A stretch of 64,000 nt of DNA from Eulemur rufifrons (GCF_041146395.1 NC_090984.1:127414280-127478279), one strand, 5' to 3'; counted from the first letter of the stretch, positions 20,473 through 33,638 are shown. Numbers and translations: made by a program. The notes: generated by a model not told the origin, from the sequence alone.

Positions 20473-20569
20473 GTCCCCTGCTATATAGCAAGACCTGCGA
20501 TGGGATGCCTGAGGGAGGGCAGGGCCCAGAGAAGAGGTGAGACTCCTGGGGGAGCTTATGGGTCATGAT

Positions 20570-23350
20570 ATTTTAAAGATGACATTGCAAAAAGACAAGC
20601 ATAGAAGAGTTGTGCAATGTGTGCAAGACCAAGCACGTATCCGGTAAGACGCACCTGCAGTATCTGGCCTGTGCTCCCCATCACTAGATCCTACTGCTCC
20701 CCTGAACCAACTCCAGGATCAATGTGAACCTGCCTCATAGGGTTTGCAAAATCCCCTTTGTGTAGCGAGAACACGATGGCGGTTAGCTGTATTCTAATGT
20801 TACAACTTCAAGGCTGTATCAAACTTTGGGCCACAGAATCCACACAGCCCTTGACACTGTTTTGCATTAACTGTGACATGAGCCTCACTCAGCTGAGGGG
20901 ATTCAGGTTCTCACGAAGTGTAATACAAGTGCTGCTTCCTCTGTGTTGTGCCCAGGCCTCATGAGTGGGGCCAAGAAGGAAGCCACTGAAGTTTGTCCTT
21001 ATATTTCCCTTTCCAGGAGGGCTACACAGGCCCAGTTTCAGTCCATGGGGCTACCAGAGTCAAGGGACAGTAGCCAGCTCTCATCATTGTGGAAGTCACA
21101 TTGTGAGTGTGAGTGTTCAGGCTCCACTGTCCACTGCTGCAGGTGGCCCTGTGGTCATACTTGACATTCACTAGTGTCCCCTCCCACCTCCACTCTGGAT
21201 CCCTCTAACACAAGGCAGCACTTTGCAGTGAGAGTTGCTGCGTGTTATTCCCTGATGGAGTGACTCAGGCCTGAGCACTGCAGAGCCATTGTCCTTGATC
21301 CCTTGGCCACCCGCAGGCATGTGGTGGATGCACTTGACCTCCCCAGTGTGGGATGCAGTGGAGAAACCACAGAATCTGCCTAGGCCTGAGGGACGGCCCT
21401 GCCTCCATGGGTACACAAGCTTAGCCTCCAAAGCAGAGTGAGTGTCTGTCAGTGGGAGAAGGCCTGTCGTTGTTGACTGGTCCACAGTCATGAGGACTCC
21501 AATTGAGGGGCATCACACCAGGTCTCAGATTCAGGGGAGCACACTGTGCCCCCAGTAGGAGTGATCCTACCTGGGAACAACGATTTCTAACCAGCCACAG
21601 TCTACCATTGTAGCAGTAAGAAGACAGATTTCAGAAGTTGTCACCATAGTTGTCACAGGGCTCCTAAACTGAGTCAAGGATTCACTTGATGGCAAATTCA
21701 CTAAGACCTTTGACTCTGGAAGGTGCAACAACTCACCTTGCCTGGATCCAGTGCACGTGTGTGTCTTTCCAAACCCAAGGCCTCACTCAGGACCACTAGC
21801 CGTGGGATTACCGTGCACCCAGTTCAATTCATGGTGGCAGCCTGACATTTCTTGGGGCCGAGGGCGGCATCTCCCAGTAAAAGACACTCAGCATGGGGTT
21901 CACTGGAAGGTGCTGGCCTGGCTGAGAGGTTCACCTGCGTCAGTAATTTGGTGTGGCACGTCCATGGCCATCACCTCAAGTGCAGTGGGGCTTCCTCTAT
22001 GCATGTGCATAGTTCCCTTCACTGCTGGGAAGGGCTGCAATCTAGCAGGATGCAGATGTATCTGCGTCTATGGACATTTCACGGGAATAGCAGGAGCAGG
22101 AGTAGGAATAGCACCAGCCCCTCCCTTTATCTGGCTTCACTCCCAGTGTCCCATCTGAGGAACACGTGGTGCTGCCCAACACATTCAAGCTTCTCATACA
22201 AAAGATTAACAGGAAAGGAAACAGTCACAGTCTTTGCAAGGGCAGTGACTACAGCATTAGGGTGTGGCTACGTTTACACAGTGAGTAAGCGAGGAATACG
22301 TTTAGATTCCAGTAATTCCACTGGAGTATTCTTTGGAACTCCCAGGTTTGACAACCTGTACACAGATGCAACTTAAATGCATAATTGGCTCAACGATAAT
22401 GAAACACATTAGTACAGGACCTCAGTCGCTGCGATATGCGAGTATGCGTTGGCATCCCCACTGCACTCAGGGCAGTGACCGTGCACCAGGCTGTCAGAAG
22501 ACACAACCACAATTGCCCCACTTCTGCGTATCACCACCTTAATCCCAGATGATCAGAAGCTGCAATCATCTGTCATTTCAAACCAGATTCCAAATTTTAT
22601 TTCAAAATAGATGTCACTTCTGCACATCTACATGAGCTTTCCTCAACTGGCCAACATCATCTTCACAGCACATCACCCACTGTCGTGGGATTCTGGGGAA
22701 TCAAAGACATGACATCACCCCAGGACATTTGCTCCAACACACAAATGCCACCCTCCCATAGCCTGGAGACGCTGGGATGTGTGTGCAGTGGGGGACAGTC
22801 TGTGGGTGGACATTCTCATCTTCCCCACGTAGGTGAGCATGAGGGTCTGAGGACAAAGTATGCACCTGGAGAAAGAGACCGGCAGCTGCATGTCTTGTAA
22901 GGTGGATTTAGTGGAAACATGGATACTGGTGCCCACCCCGTATTACTCTTTCTGATGTTAAGAAAAAAGAACCAAAATATTCACACCATACTTTCTGTCA
23001 CTGAACGTTGTAGATGCCCAGAAGCCATGAAAGAGCAGCTGGAGCTGCTGGAGAGGTCTGTACATTTTCACAGCAAGGACCAGTTTGCATATGATCTGCG
23101 TATAGACGTGGATGGAAACACTTAAAGTATATAAAATGTGTGGCATGTGAGTCTTTCCTCCCGTTCTGTAGGCTGTCTGTTTGCTTTCCTGATAGGTCCT
23201 TGGCTGTGCAGAAGCTCTTTAATTTCATCAGGCCCCATTTACTTCTTCTTGTTGTTGCTGTGATTGCCTTTGGGGTCTAGGGGATGGACACGCTTGAAGC
23301 TCTGACTCAGGGGATGGTGGGGCAAGGGAAATATGCACGCATAGTATGCT
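20570..23350. other. Unique region U between V gene A and module Y'2
   Basis: This has no paralogue in the window. Open frames of up to 174 codons (21852-22376, plus) are present, but I recognise none, and neighbouring frames overlap. No V-gene remnant was found. The last part, about 23125-23300, is antisense L1 (see separate entry). The rest may be old interspersed repeat too diverged for me to name. Confidence 0.5.
23125..23300 (-). mobile_element. Antisense L1 fragment
   Basis: The plus strand contains 'gtaggctgtctgtttgcttt' and 'gctgtgcagaagctctttaa', hallmarks of the complement of L1 ORF2. It is a short, broken fragment at the left border of module Y'2 and may mark a recombination or integration boundary. 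Confidence 0.75.
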
Positions 23351-23359
23351 GAAATAAAA

Positions 23360-24648
23360 AAAACTAAAATGAACAAAGTTACCCCAAAGGAGCAGTGGTC
23401 ACATCTGTCCTGCTGGTCCTGTCCCTTCCTCCACACTCCCTGATGTGCACTGTGGTGTTCCCACCTTCCTGTCTGACTGTAGCCATTTCATAGGCAGGGA
23501 CTGTACAAGGTGGCAAAGCCTCTCACACAGTTAACTGTTTCCTACTTTCAATGAGGACACAACTGTGTCTACAGATAGGCATGTAGACAACTCAAGAATG
23601 GAAATTTCTTCATATGATGGATGGTGCACCTCATTTTCCACGAGACTCTCTCATGATGACACACTACATTTTGAAAGAAATCGTTTCCAAAGCCCATGTT
23701 GTCTAGAGACAAATTCTTGTTGAATACATGACACTGGTTCCTTCTTGATGACGATGGGTATGAGAGTAAAAACAAGGAATGATTTTGCTCTTCATAGGGA
23801 GGAGGAGAACATAGGAGAGGGCAGTCAGGAGGAGCAGAGGGGGGAGGATGAGGAGGCTCTTGGACAAAGGACCATCTGGGGCAGACACTTCACACAGGAG
23901 GGCCTCGACTCCAGGGTGCTGTGTCTTGATGTGGAGGGACAAGGACACCATTCACAAGGACCTGGATGCCACCGCAGACTGCTCAGCACACTGAGGTTTC
24001 CATCTGCAGGTCTCCCCGATGCCACAGGTGTTGAAGGTGACTCTGTGAGAGTCCCAGTGGACACATCCCACTTTGACCAATCAATCTCATTCTCTCAACT
24101 ACTAATGGCCACTTGCATTTCCAACTTGAGTCCAGGCCCAGGTGACAGCAGGAGGGTCCCAGCAATGGTGGGTGACACAGTCCCATCAATCTTTCCCAGG
24201 TCCCACAGGAGACACAGCCCGGGCCACATCTGAGCTCCAGGTAAAGTGCCTGAGCCCTGGGATTTAGACACAGAGACCGCACCCTCCATTTTCTCGGGGT
24301 AGAAGGAGAAGATGAAGATGGGAAAATACAACCTAGGGAGAAACAAAACCGACTCCCTGGGAAAAAAATTAGAACTAAATCATTTCTGCATCAGAAATGT
24401 ACAGGTTTAAATGAGGAGAGAACAACTTGAAACTCTTAGGTTTTATGAGACACTGACCCTGCCCAGGTCCCTACATGTCCCAACCTGAATCCCAAAGACT
24501 GTCCCACTCGGGGAGTCCCACTGAGGTCTGTGCGCTGAGTCTGGTTGGAAAATGCTCAGCAGGTTCCCCTGGGCTTCCTTCCTCAGCACTCTGACCCCTG
24601 TGGTAACAGCAGGGCCATTTCTGCCCACGTGAGTGACGTTCTGCCTTG
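23360..24648. repeat. Module Y' copy 2
   Basis: Matches 10385-11689. It lacks the inserted segment found in the Y modules. It contains a plus-strand open frame of 162 codons (23745-24233), also seen in Y1, overlapped by minus-strand frames, none recognised. Its right end runs into the 3' flank and RSS of V gene B. Confidence 0.85.
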
Positions 24649-24879
24649 TGTGCAGGTGAGAGTGTGTTCATTTACTACAACAAGGCGCTTCTAATTCAGA
24701 CACTACAGTGACGAGCACAGAGCCACGAAAGAAGGAAGGTCTCAGGATGAAATTTCCAGAGAGGAAGCCCCAAAGTCTGACAGAAAATGAACCATTATTG
24801 TCACTTGCACATGCCCTGGGCTGACTCTGCTCCTTGTGTCCCTCGCGCCCCCTGGTGGCCCCGCGCTGCCCCCGCAGGA

Positions 24880-24918
24880 GGTTTGTGTCTGGGCTCACAT
24901 TGATGTCCCCTCACTGTG
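24880..24918 (-). promoter_or_regulatory. V gene B recombination signal
   Basis: Minus strand: consensus heptamer CACAGTG (24912-24918), 23-nt spacer, nonamer ACACAAACC (24880-24888). This is a complete 23-RSS directly after the V exon. Confidence 0.95.
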
Positions 24919-25371
24919 TCACTGGCACAGTAGTACAGGGCTGTGTCCTCGGCTCTCAGACTGTTCATTTGCAGAGACAGCGTGTTCTTGCTGTTGTCTC
25001 TGGAGATGGTGAACCGGCCCTTCACGGCGTCTGCGTAGTTTGTGCTACCACCATTACTAATGGTTGAGACCCACTCCAGCCCCTTCCCTGGAGCCTGGCG
25101 GACCCAGTACATGTAGTAGCTGCTGAAGGTGAATCCGGAGGCTGCACAGGAGAGTCTCAGGGACCCCCCAGGCTGGACCAAGCCTCCCCCAGACTCCACC
25201 AGCTGCACCTCACACTGGACACCTGCAAACACAGACACAGCCTGGTCAGAAACTGCCACACACACCCCTGTTTCTCTCACTCACATCCCCTCCCACACCA
25301 ATATCTCCAGTTCTCCATGAATTACCTTGTAACAGAGCAACAAGGAAAACCCAGCTGAGCCCAGACTCCAT
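24919..25371 (-). CDS. IGHV3-family V gene B, functional-looking
   Basis: Leader exon 25326-25371 ([24 protein letters not shown] donor), intron 25223-25325, V exon 24919-25222. The V exon is 304 nt, one codon shorter than most neighbours because CDR2 reads I-S-N-G-G-S-T; gene D shares this length. CDR1 is GFTFSSYY. Framework 1 [20 protein letters not shown], Trp in MYWVRQ and both cysteines are present; the exon ends YYCASD. No stops. The RSS is consensus and the octamer is present, so it should be usable in V(D)J joining. It lies between Y'2 and W1. Confidence 0.96.
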
Positions 25372-25496
25372 GGTGAGTGTCTGTGTTCAGTCCTGATCAC
25401 CAAATGGGGACACCTGGGAATGCCGGGGCTGGGGCTCCTGTCCCAGAGCTGCAGGATGAGGGCTGGGCTGGTTTTCATCAGCAGAGGGAGGGCCCT

Positions 25497-25504
25497 ATTT
25501 GCAT
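25497..25504 (-). promoter_or_regulatory. Octamer of V gene B
   Basis: ATGCAAAT on the minus strand about 126 bp upstream of the ATG. The flanking 'cagcagaggg' downstream and TATATA upstream are shared by the IGHV3 genes of the array. Confidence 0.93.
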
Positions 25505-25544
25505 GTCCCCTGCTATATAGCAAGCCCTGGGGTGGGACAGCTGA

Positions 25545-27900
25545 GGGAGGTCAGGGTCCAGATCACAACTCAGTGTCTGGGGGAGGTGTATGACAATTGT
25601 AATACTTTATTATACATTATAAGCTCTTCTTATGTGATTTCAATGTGATAAATACTGAGCATCCATCATCGTACTTCCTATTGTCACAAGGACATGGATC
25701 ATGTGCTGTAAGTGTCCATGTCTGTTCCATGTTACAAATGTGAGAGTCACCCCAGAGCATCGAGGGCCTGTGTAATGTGTCAGGAGCTCACGTCTGGTGA
25801 GAGTGAGTTCTGGGATCTGAGCCTGTGCTCCTCAGCACTGCACACGCCTGACCCCTGAACCATCTCCCGCACACAGCTGAGCATGTCTAGTGCGGGTTCT
25901 AGAACTCTGTCATGAAAACATGTGTGGTTTTCCACACCTGGACTTTACCCCAACAGAGGCAGATGCCAAGGTAGATGCTGCTGAATTTTCAGGGTGCTTC
26001 GACAGGTAACATATTATCTTTGTAAGACTTCTTACCAATAGTATTTTTATTATTTATGTGAAATAAGTTTAATGAGTTATAATTTACATGGGGAGAACTT
26101 CATATATTTAAAGTGTGCAATTGACAAATATTGACACATCCATAATCATTATGAAGACTTTGAGCAGATCAATTCTCGGTAATGTTTCCATCTCTGCTTG
26201 TGTCTTCCCTTCTGTCCGCTAACCTTCTTCCACCATCCCCTGGGCAGACGTTGATCTTGTTAAACTACTTTAGCTTTCATTTTCTAGAATATGTAAAAAT
26301 GGAATAATGTAATCTGTACTCTTATTAACTCAGTGTAAAGGCGAGTAACAGCGGTGCTGTGTTGTGTATCCTACATTCATAGATGATAACAAGGCGTAGT
26401 ATTCCAATGAACACAGTTACAGTAATTTTTCTGTTAAGATATTGATCGATATCCATTACTTACATTTTCTGGGTCTTACAAATAAACCTGCTACTGAGCT
26501 TGAAGGTGTACACAAGTGAGAAACACATTTTATTATTTTATTCTTAGAACAACATTGACAACAACAGATAAACTGCAGTAGTTGCAATTTTGCAAACATT
26601 ACTTAAAAATTCAGATAATTGATGCTGTAAGACTAAAAACTAACTCAAGGTGGGGAGAGATGAGTTTTGCAGGAAGTGACAGAGCCAGGGAGCTCGCTGC
26701 TCTGGGGCAGGGGCTGCCATATACAATGTAGGCTACGGCAGGATGCAGCTGCCAGCATGCACTGGACTGCTGGAGGCTGAGCATGGTGAAGGCATCCTGC
26801 TGGGAAATGCTCAGGGGCACAGTGTTTAAGGGGATTCCCCTCCCCTTGTCTCTGTCCTCTGTAACAGGCACAGTCACAAACTCTCTGGGAGAGAGGGATG
26901 CACACACTTCGGAAGTGCATCCAGACCCATCCCCATCACCACTGTGGAACTGAGAATTGATCTGCCACAAAACCGACAAAACTGGCATCCTGAGGGCACA
27001 GATGGACACTGTAGGACCTGGGAGGGAACAGAGGTCCCCACCAAGGTTAGGCCCAGAGCCACCTCCCCATTCCCTGTGGAAGAAAAGCCTCAATCTGCAG
27101 GGAAGGGCAGCACACCTGGAAGGTAAGGACACCGAGGGAGAACCCCTGCGGCTGGGAGAGAGAGCAATGAGGGACAACCAGGGACACTGTACCCCAGGAG
27201 GACGGGCAAGATGCTGGACCATCAGCTCCTCTGGGGCAGAGACGGGGACACCTGGAGGCAGCAGCCAGACCCAGGGCCCCCAGCCCACTAGAAATACAGC
27301 TCTGCCGAAGGGCAGACAATCCCACCTCAGCCCACCCCGTCCATCCATTGACAATTGTCAGGGGGACATCACAGGGGACCGCGTGTGGCAGAGCTGACAC
27401 AGACAGACCTCTGCAGGACAGCACAAGGTGCAAACATACAGCCAAGCAAGAAACAGAAACCGGGGTCACTGGAGGAATCTGACGTCTCTGGTGGACGTAG
27501 AAGGAACAGCCTTCAACTGTGGTAGCCACGGCAGAAACTGAGTCCAAATGTGGCCCCGAGGAGATTGTCAGAAACCTCCACAAGAAAGGCCTAGTCAAGG
27601 TAGGGTATGAGAAACTGCAGGGAGAAGATGCATAGATACAGCATAGGTCATGAGGCCCCACCAACTGTCCAGTGCAATGTGTCTGGCTACCCACAAGAAT
27701 TAGAAGACTTTTCCAGGAGGAAGACAAAAGTCATAATGGACAAATGATCAGAATGTGATTTTGAAATGACACCATATTAGAATGATTTAAATCAATAGAA
27801 TATTTAAAACAACTAGAGTTAATACACAAAAATCTCTAAGGGAAAATATGGGCGGACTGTAGGATCAGACAGGTGCCTGCTGCTGACAGATGGAAACATC
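25545..27900. repeat. Module W copy 1
   Basis: Paralogous to 38390-40770. The left part (to about 26540) is AT-rich and has an old L1-like 3' sequence ('cattttctagaatatgtaaa', 'cttacaaataaacctgctac'). The middle, 26640-27500, is GC-rich. It holds large overlapping open frames on the minus strand (26611-27354, 247 codons; 27047-27727, 226 codons) and plus-strand frames up to 146 codons. In W2 the 247-codon frame is broken into shorter pieces. I recognise no protein family. Confidence 0.7.
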
Positions 27901-27914
27901 AAGAATCAAATGTA

Positions 27915-28252
27915 GGCCGGGCGCGGTGGCTCATGCCTGCAATCCTAGCACTCTGGGAGGTGGGTGGATCGTTTGAGCTCAGGAGTTCGAGACCAGCCTG
28001 AGCAAGAGTGAGACCCCATTTCTACTAAAAATAGAAAGAAATTATATGGACAGCTAAAAATATATATAGAAAAAATTAGCCGGGCATGGTGGTGCATGCC
28101 TGTAGTCCCAGCTACTCGGGAGGCTGAGACAGGAGGATTGCTTGAGCTCAGGAGTTTGAGGTTGCTGTGAGCTAGGCTAGCGCCACCGCACTCACTCTAG
28201 CCTGGGCAACAGAGTGAGACTCTGTCTCAAAAAAAAAAAAAAAAAAAAAAAA
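27915..28252 (+). mobile_element. Alu element inserted at the W1/X2 border
   Basis: A full Alu dimer with a long pure poly(A) tail. It is flanked by a 12-bp target duplication, aagaatcaaatg, at 27901-27912 and 28253-28264. The paralogous site after W2 (near 40768) has no Alu, so this insertion came after that duplication or was lost there. The left box A is intact (GGCCGGGCGCGG), and a short segment after 'ctctgggagg' is missing relative to the other Alus. Confidence 0.94.
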
Positions 28253-28348
28253 AAGAATCAAATGCAAAACATGAAATAATCAAACAATGTGCTTGCGAAT
28301 TGAAGAAGCCTTGGGTGCCCTCGTCAGTAGAGTGGGCTGAGCCCAAAA

Positions 28349-28677
28349 ATGAAACAAGAGACTTAAGAAAGTGTCATTGGGAATGACACAAACCAAGTTG
28401 CATAGACAAAAAGAGTGAAGAAGACAGAATATCACTATGAAAATTGTAATATGTATGTTTCACATTCCAAAGGAAAATTAAAAACAGACAAAAATAAATC
28501 TTTGAAGAATTATATAGGCAACAATTTTCCAAATATTATGACAAACCCCAAGTAACATACCCAAGAATCTCTTAGAATTTGAAGGTGCGTAAACATACAT
28601 AGACACACACACACACACACACACACACAACACATCCGCCATGGACGTAGCTCTGTGCACTTGTAAAGGCTCCTACA

Positions 28678-28711
<34 letters not shown>

Positions 28712-30970
28712 GCACTGCCCCAATGTTACTCTTTCCACTTGGTTCAGTTGAAAATATCTGTATTCATGCTATGAAGTAGTTCTCCAAAGTGGAGATTATA
28801 ATTTTCTATGTGAAAGTGTGTCCATTCCAACCAATATTATAAAATACAATTAAATATATTTTATAAAACTGAATGCATGTATCATTTTTAGGAAATGTAC
28901 TATTGAAAGGTAAAGTAATATCCATTTTTCAGCTCTGTGTTGGTTTATTTTTACTGTGTGACAATACCATCCTATCTAAATAGAAAGGACTTTTAACATT
29001 TTTAAATCTGCTTAATAATTTTAGATTTTTTATATTACATGTGTATAAAATGTCTAATGATCAAATCAGGCAAATAGCAAATTTATAATCTGAGACATTT
29101 ATGATTTCTTTGTGTTTGGAATATGCAAAATGCTCTCTTCCAGCTACTTGAAAGTGTACAGTGCATATTAATTTCTTAACTACAGTCGTCCTGCTCTGCT
29201 ATAGATGGATGGAGTGTCCCACATATATTTGTTAGGGAAGTTGGTTTAAAATCAAGAAGTCTCCTATATTTTCTTTTTTTTCCCCTCTTTTAATGATCTG
29301 CCTATTGCTGAAAATGGGGCAATGAAGTCTCCTACTCTGTTGTATTGCAGTCTTTTCATCCCTTGAGCTTTTTACGTAATTGCTTTTCATATTTCAGTGC
29401 CCTGATGATAGGGGGTATTTATTTACAAAAGGGATATCCTTTTTATGAATTCACAAGTTACAATTACGCAAGGTCCTTCTTTTTCTCTAATTTCTACTTC
29501 TGAGCTGAAGTCTATTGTGTTTCATGTATGTATTCTTAGTCTGAGTTTCGCGCCGAAAAATCATTAATCTGCCATTCCGCTTCTGTAAACTTGCTTGCTC
29601 CTGCTTGCTACCCCCAACACAGAAATTTCTAAGTGACTACAACACCCATGTTCTGCATAAAGTGATTACAGCCCCCACGTTTTGCGTGAAGCCGTTACAA
29701 CACTCATGTTTTGCATGAACAAGATACGGCCCAGAGCCCAAACTGTCCAGATCCTGTTACACCAAGGATAAGAAAATGATATAATGCTTACTCAAGGCTT
29801 TTTGTACACGTGCTTACTCTATCTTAGTAATTATCCACCCACAAACTTACAATATAAAAACTTTCTGTTTCAAAGGCTCACTGCTGCTCTCTGTGCCGCC
29901 TTTGGGCGGTACAGAGGGTAGTCACTGGCCCGCTAATAAGGACTCCTGATTTGGCTCAATTCGGTCTTTTGGTGGTCATTTCTCACATCTCAGACCATAA
30001 CAGTGTAACTACCTGTAATTTATTTTGGTTTTCATTTTCATGAAATTTATTTTTCTATAGCTTTGATTTCTGTCTATGTGTATTTTTAAAAGTTAGGTCT
30101 GTCTCTTGTACCAGAGGAATAGTTGAATCTTTTTATTCATTTATTTGTTTTACCTTTCAGTCATTCTTTCTTTTCATTGGATAATTTAATCCATTTATAT
30201 TCTCAGTAATTCCAATATGTAGTGACTACTCCTATGTTTTATTTGATGGTCCTTTTATAGATGTATCCTTGGTTTCTACTTTTCTTGCTGACTCCGTTGT
30301 GGTTTGACAGTTATCTGTAGTGCAATGCTTTGAATGCTTTCTATTTTTCTTTTGTGTGCCTAGTATAGATTTTACCTTTGTTGTTACCATGAGGCTTACA
30401 GAAAACACCTTACACTTAGAAGTGTCTATTTTCAATTGATAACAACTGAATTGTCATTGCATATCAAAAATTTTACACTTTTACACACAGCCATTACATT
30501 TTATGTTTCTGATGTCAGAATTTACATAATTTTTAAGAGAGTTGTTATTGATAATTTTGTATTTTAGCCTTTATAGGAGAATAAAATTGTTTGGAACACC
30601 ATCATTATAGAGTACTCTTCATATGTCACTATGTTAATTATACCATTAAGTTTTGTGCTTTCATAAGTTTTGTTATTAATCAATGGACTTTTTCATCTAA
30701 AAACCCTCCTTTTGGCACGTATAAGGCAGGCCTCCTGGAAATGAACTTCTTTACCTCTTGTTTGTCTGGGATTTTAAAAAAATTTCTTCCTTGTTTTTGA
30801 ATGAAAAAATATCTGGGAAAAATATTCTTTGTTTTCCGTTTTTTAAACATTTTCCCCATCACTTTGACTGGATTATCTTCTGTTGTTACATTCAGTGATT
30901 CTGATGAAAAATGTTTGCTACTTCTATTGAGAATTGCACCTATGTTTCGTGTCCTTATGGCCTTCACGCC
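28349..30970. repeat. Module X copy 2 (antisense L1 with CA minisatellite and solo LTR)
   Basis: Very close to X1. It has one minisatellite unit with expanded CA at 28602-28709, antisense L1 from about 28740 to 30965, and the same solo LTR at 29534-30002. No intact L1 frame remains. It joins directly to Y2. Confidence 0.85.
29534..30002 (+). mobile_element. Solo ERV LTR in module X2
   Basis: The same insertion as at 13117, with the same target duplication (GTAT 29530-29533, GTGT 30003-30006). Only scattered substitutions separate the two, so X1 and X2 derive from one LTR-bearing ancestor. Confidence 0.9.
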
Positions 30971-30974
30971 CTCA

Positions 30975-33140
30975 TAGGAGACCCCCCAGGCAGGTTCCCG
31001 TAACTCACTCCACCCCTAACTCTCTCAACATCAGGTCTTTTCATCAGATGCCATTTTTCTGGGACAAACCCTGGTGCCCCTGCCCAAGCCCTTGCAGACA
31101 TAGCCAACAGAATCACCAAGTCCTCGTCTCCCCAGGAGGACACCTGCCTTCTTTGTCACCTCATCCCTGTTCCTGGGCTACAGGCTGAGTGAACACTTCC
31201 CTCTGTCCCCCACAGGGGCACAGACAGCTTCCTGCAGCATCGTATCCACTCACCAACACTTGAGCCGGGAAGCTTTTCTGGGCTTTACATAAATGCAGTA
31301 GGTTTTCACTCCCTAACAATTTTGAAGAAAATAAATACTGTAAACTATTGGTGGTTCATGACGCCGGTGATATGACCGGGTCCCCAGGCACTGTGGGCTG
31401 CAAAGATGGAAGAGACAAAGACACAGACAGAAAAAGTAAGATTAAAGTTTGTGGGGAAGTCAGGGGCCACCAGCATTGCCATGAGCCAGGTGGCACTGGC
31501 TGAAATCTAGCACCTGTTTTTATTCCCTTTTTCATGCTATAGATTACAATGATTTCACGTGAAAAGCTCATGGGTTACAATGTGTAGAAGTTTCAAGTCT
31601 CCCCTAAAAGTCACAAGATGCCTTAGCTAATTACTCTTGTCTATAGAAGCAGGAACACATAGCTGGTTACTAAGCACAACTACGCCTTAAGCTATGTACA
31701 GATAGTATCTCTGAACTCAGCAGCTGTGGCCCATTCCATTGAGGAACAAAGAGATTAGTACTTCTTATTGGGAGGTTAGCTCCCCATCAACTGAGGCATT
31801 TTACTGAGAAAGGGGAGGGAAGGAGCTCAACCTGGTGTGTTTTAAGGGTTGGAGTCTGGGGTCCATTTTCCAGGGCTGACATTTTGCAATCTTCCTTCAT
31901 AGCCATGTGTGGTTTTCATGTCAAGCCGCTCCGTGGCTTTTTAGGCATGAGGACCTTCAGTATTTTAGGTAGGAATCTGCTTTGCTGTGCTCCCAGATCG
32001 CTGCTATATCCCCCAACTAGGCAGTTTACTTCTGCCCTTATCTCCTGCTCGTGCTCAGGCAGCATCCCTTCACCTCCTGTCCTCCCATGGCCTCAGAAAT
32101 GGGGTCCCTATGCCTCAGTGGTCTTCTTCCAATCAGTAAACAACTAAAGAAAAAAAAAAACTGCAAAGGAGAGCACTCGCCTTTGCCCTGGCAGTCTTCT
32201 GCCTTCCTCCACACTCCATGAAACACACTGTCATGTTCTCACCCTTCACTGTCTTATTCTGAAGCCATCTCAGAGGCAAGGCCCATAGAATGCCACAAAG
32301 GCTCTCGTGCTATTAATTCCTTCTCTACTTGCAATGAGGATGCATCTGTGTCTCCAGATAGACAGAAAAAATTCTCAAGCATGGAGATCTCTTGGTAAGA
32401 TTGATGGTGCCCCTCATTTTCCACAAGTGTTTCCCATGATGACACACTACATTGTGGAAGAAATATTTTGTGAATCCCATGTGGTTTAGACACAAATCCT
32501 TGTTCAATACATGACACTGGTTCCTTCTTGATAATGATGGGTATGAGAGTAAAAACAGGGAATAATTTTTCTCTGCATAGGAAGGAGGAGAACATAGGAG
32601 AGGGCAGTCAGGAGGAGCAGAGGGGGGATTAAGAGGAGGCTCTTGCACAAAGGACCATTGGGAGAAGACACTTCACACAGGAGGGCCTCCACTGCAGGGT
32701 GGGGTGTGATAATGTGGAGCCAAAGTACACCACTCAGAATGACCTAGAGGCCACCAGAGAGCACTTAGCACATTGAGTTTTCCATCTATAGGTCTCCCCA
32801 ATGCCACAGGTGTTGAACTTGACTCTGTGAGAGTCTCAGTGGACACATCCCACTTTGACCAATCATTCTCATTCTCTCAGCTACTAATGGCCCCTCACAT
32901 TTCCAGTGTGAGTCCATGCCCAGGTGACAACAGGAGGGTCCCAGCAATGGTGGGTGAGACAGTCCCATGAATCTTTCCCAGGTCCCACAGGAGCCAAACA
33001 CTGGGCCACACCTGAGCTCCAGGTAAAGAGCCTGAGCCCCGGAATTTAGAAACAGAGGTCACATCCTCCATTTTCTGGAAGAAGGAGAAGAGGAAGATGT
33101 GAAAATAGTACCTAGGGAGAAATAAAATAGACTTGCACAA
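30975..33140. repeat. Module Y copy 2
   Basis: Paralogous to Y1 and Y3. It includes the roughly 790-bp inserted segment (about 31350-32145). The right part has small deletions relative to Y1, and its open frames are shortened, which argues against coding. It leads into the 3' flank of V gene C. Confidence 0.85.
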
Positions 33141-33638
33141 ATGGATACAACCGCATCATTTCTGCACCAGGTATGTACTACTGATCATGAGGAGAGAACC
33201 ACTTGAAACCATTAGGTTTTATGTGCTGCAGGCCTTGGCCCAGGTGCCTACAAGTCCCAATCTGAATTCAAAGACTGTCCCACTCAGGGAGTCCCACTGA
33301 TGCCTATTCACTGAGTCTGGTTGGACAATGCTCAGCAGGTTCCCCTGGGCTTCCTCAGGACTCTGACCTTATATTAATGGCAGGGTCATTTCTGCCCACA
33401 TGAGTGATGCTCTGCCTTGTGTGCAGGTCAAAATGTGTTCATTTAGTACAACAAGACGCTTCTCATTCAGACACTACGGTGACAAGCACAGAGTCATGAA
33501 AGAATATAGGTCCCAGGTAGAAATTTCTAGAGAAGAGGCCCCAAACTCTGACAGGAAACAAACTATTATTGTCCCCTGGGCTGACTCTGCTCCTTTTGCC
33601 CCACGCAGCCCCTGGTGGCCCTACGGGCACCCGCAGGA

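Noticed and set aside
20482..20487. TATATA near gene A as its TATA box
   Set aside because: On the gene's strand it lies upstream of the octamer, more than 140 bp from the ATG and on the wrong side of the octamer for a TATA box.
20570..23350. Search for a hidden V gene or V relic in region U
   Set aside because: No Cys-Trp-Cys framework pattern, RSS or octamer-leader arrangement was found on either strand by eye. A very decayed relic cannot be excluded.
26611..27354. 247-codon minus-strand open frame as a real gene
   Set aside because: It overlaps long frames in other phases, has no recognisable domain, and its duplicate in W2 is broken by frame changes. GC-rich composition explains the openness.
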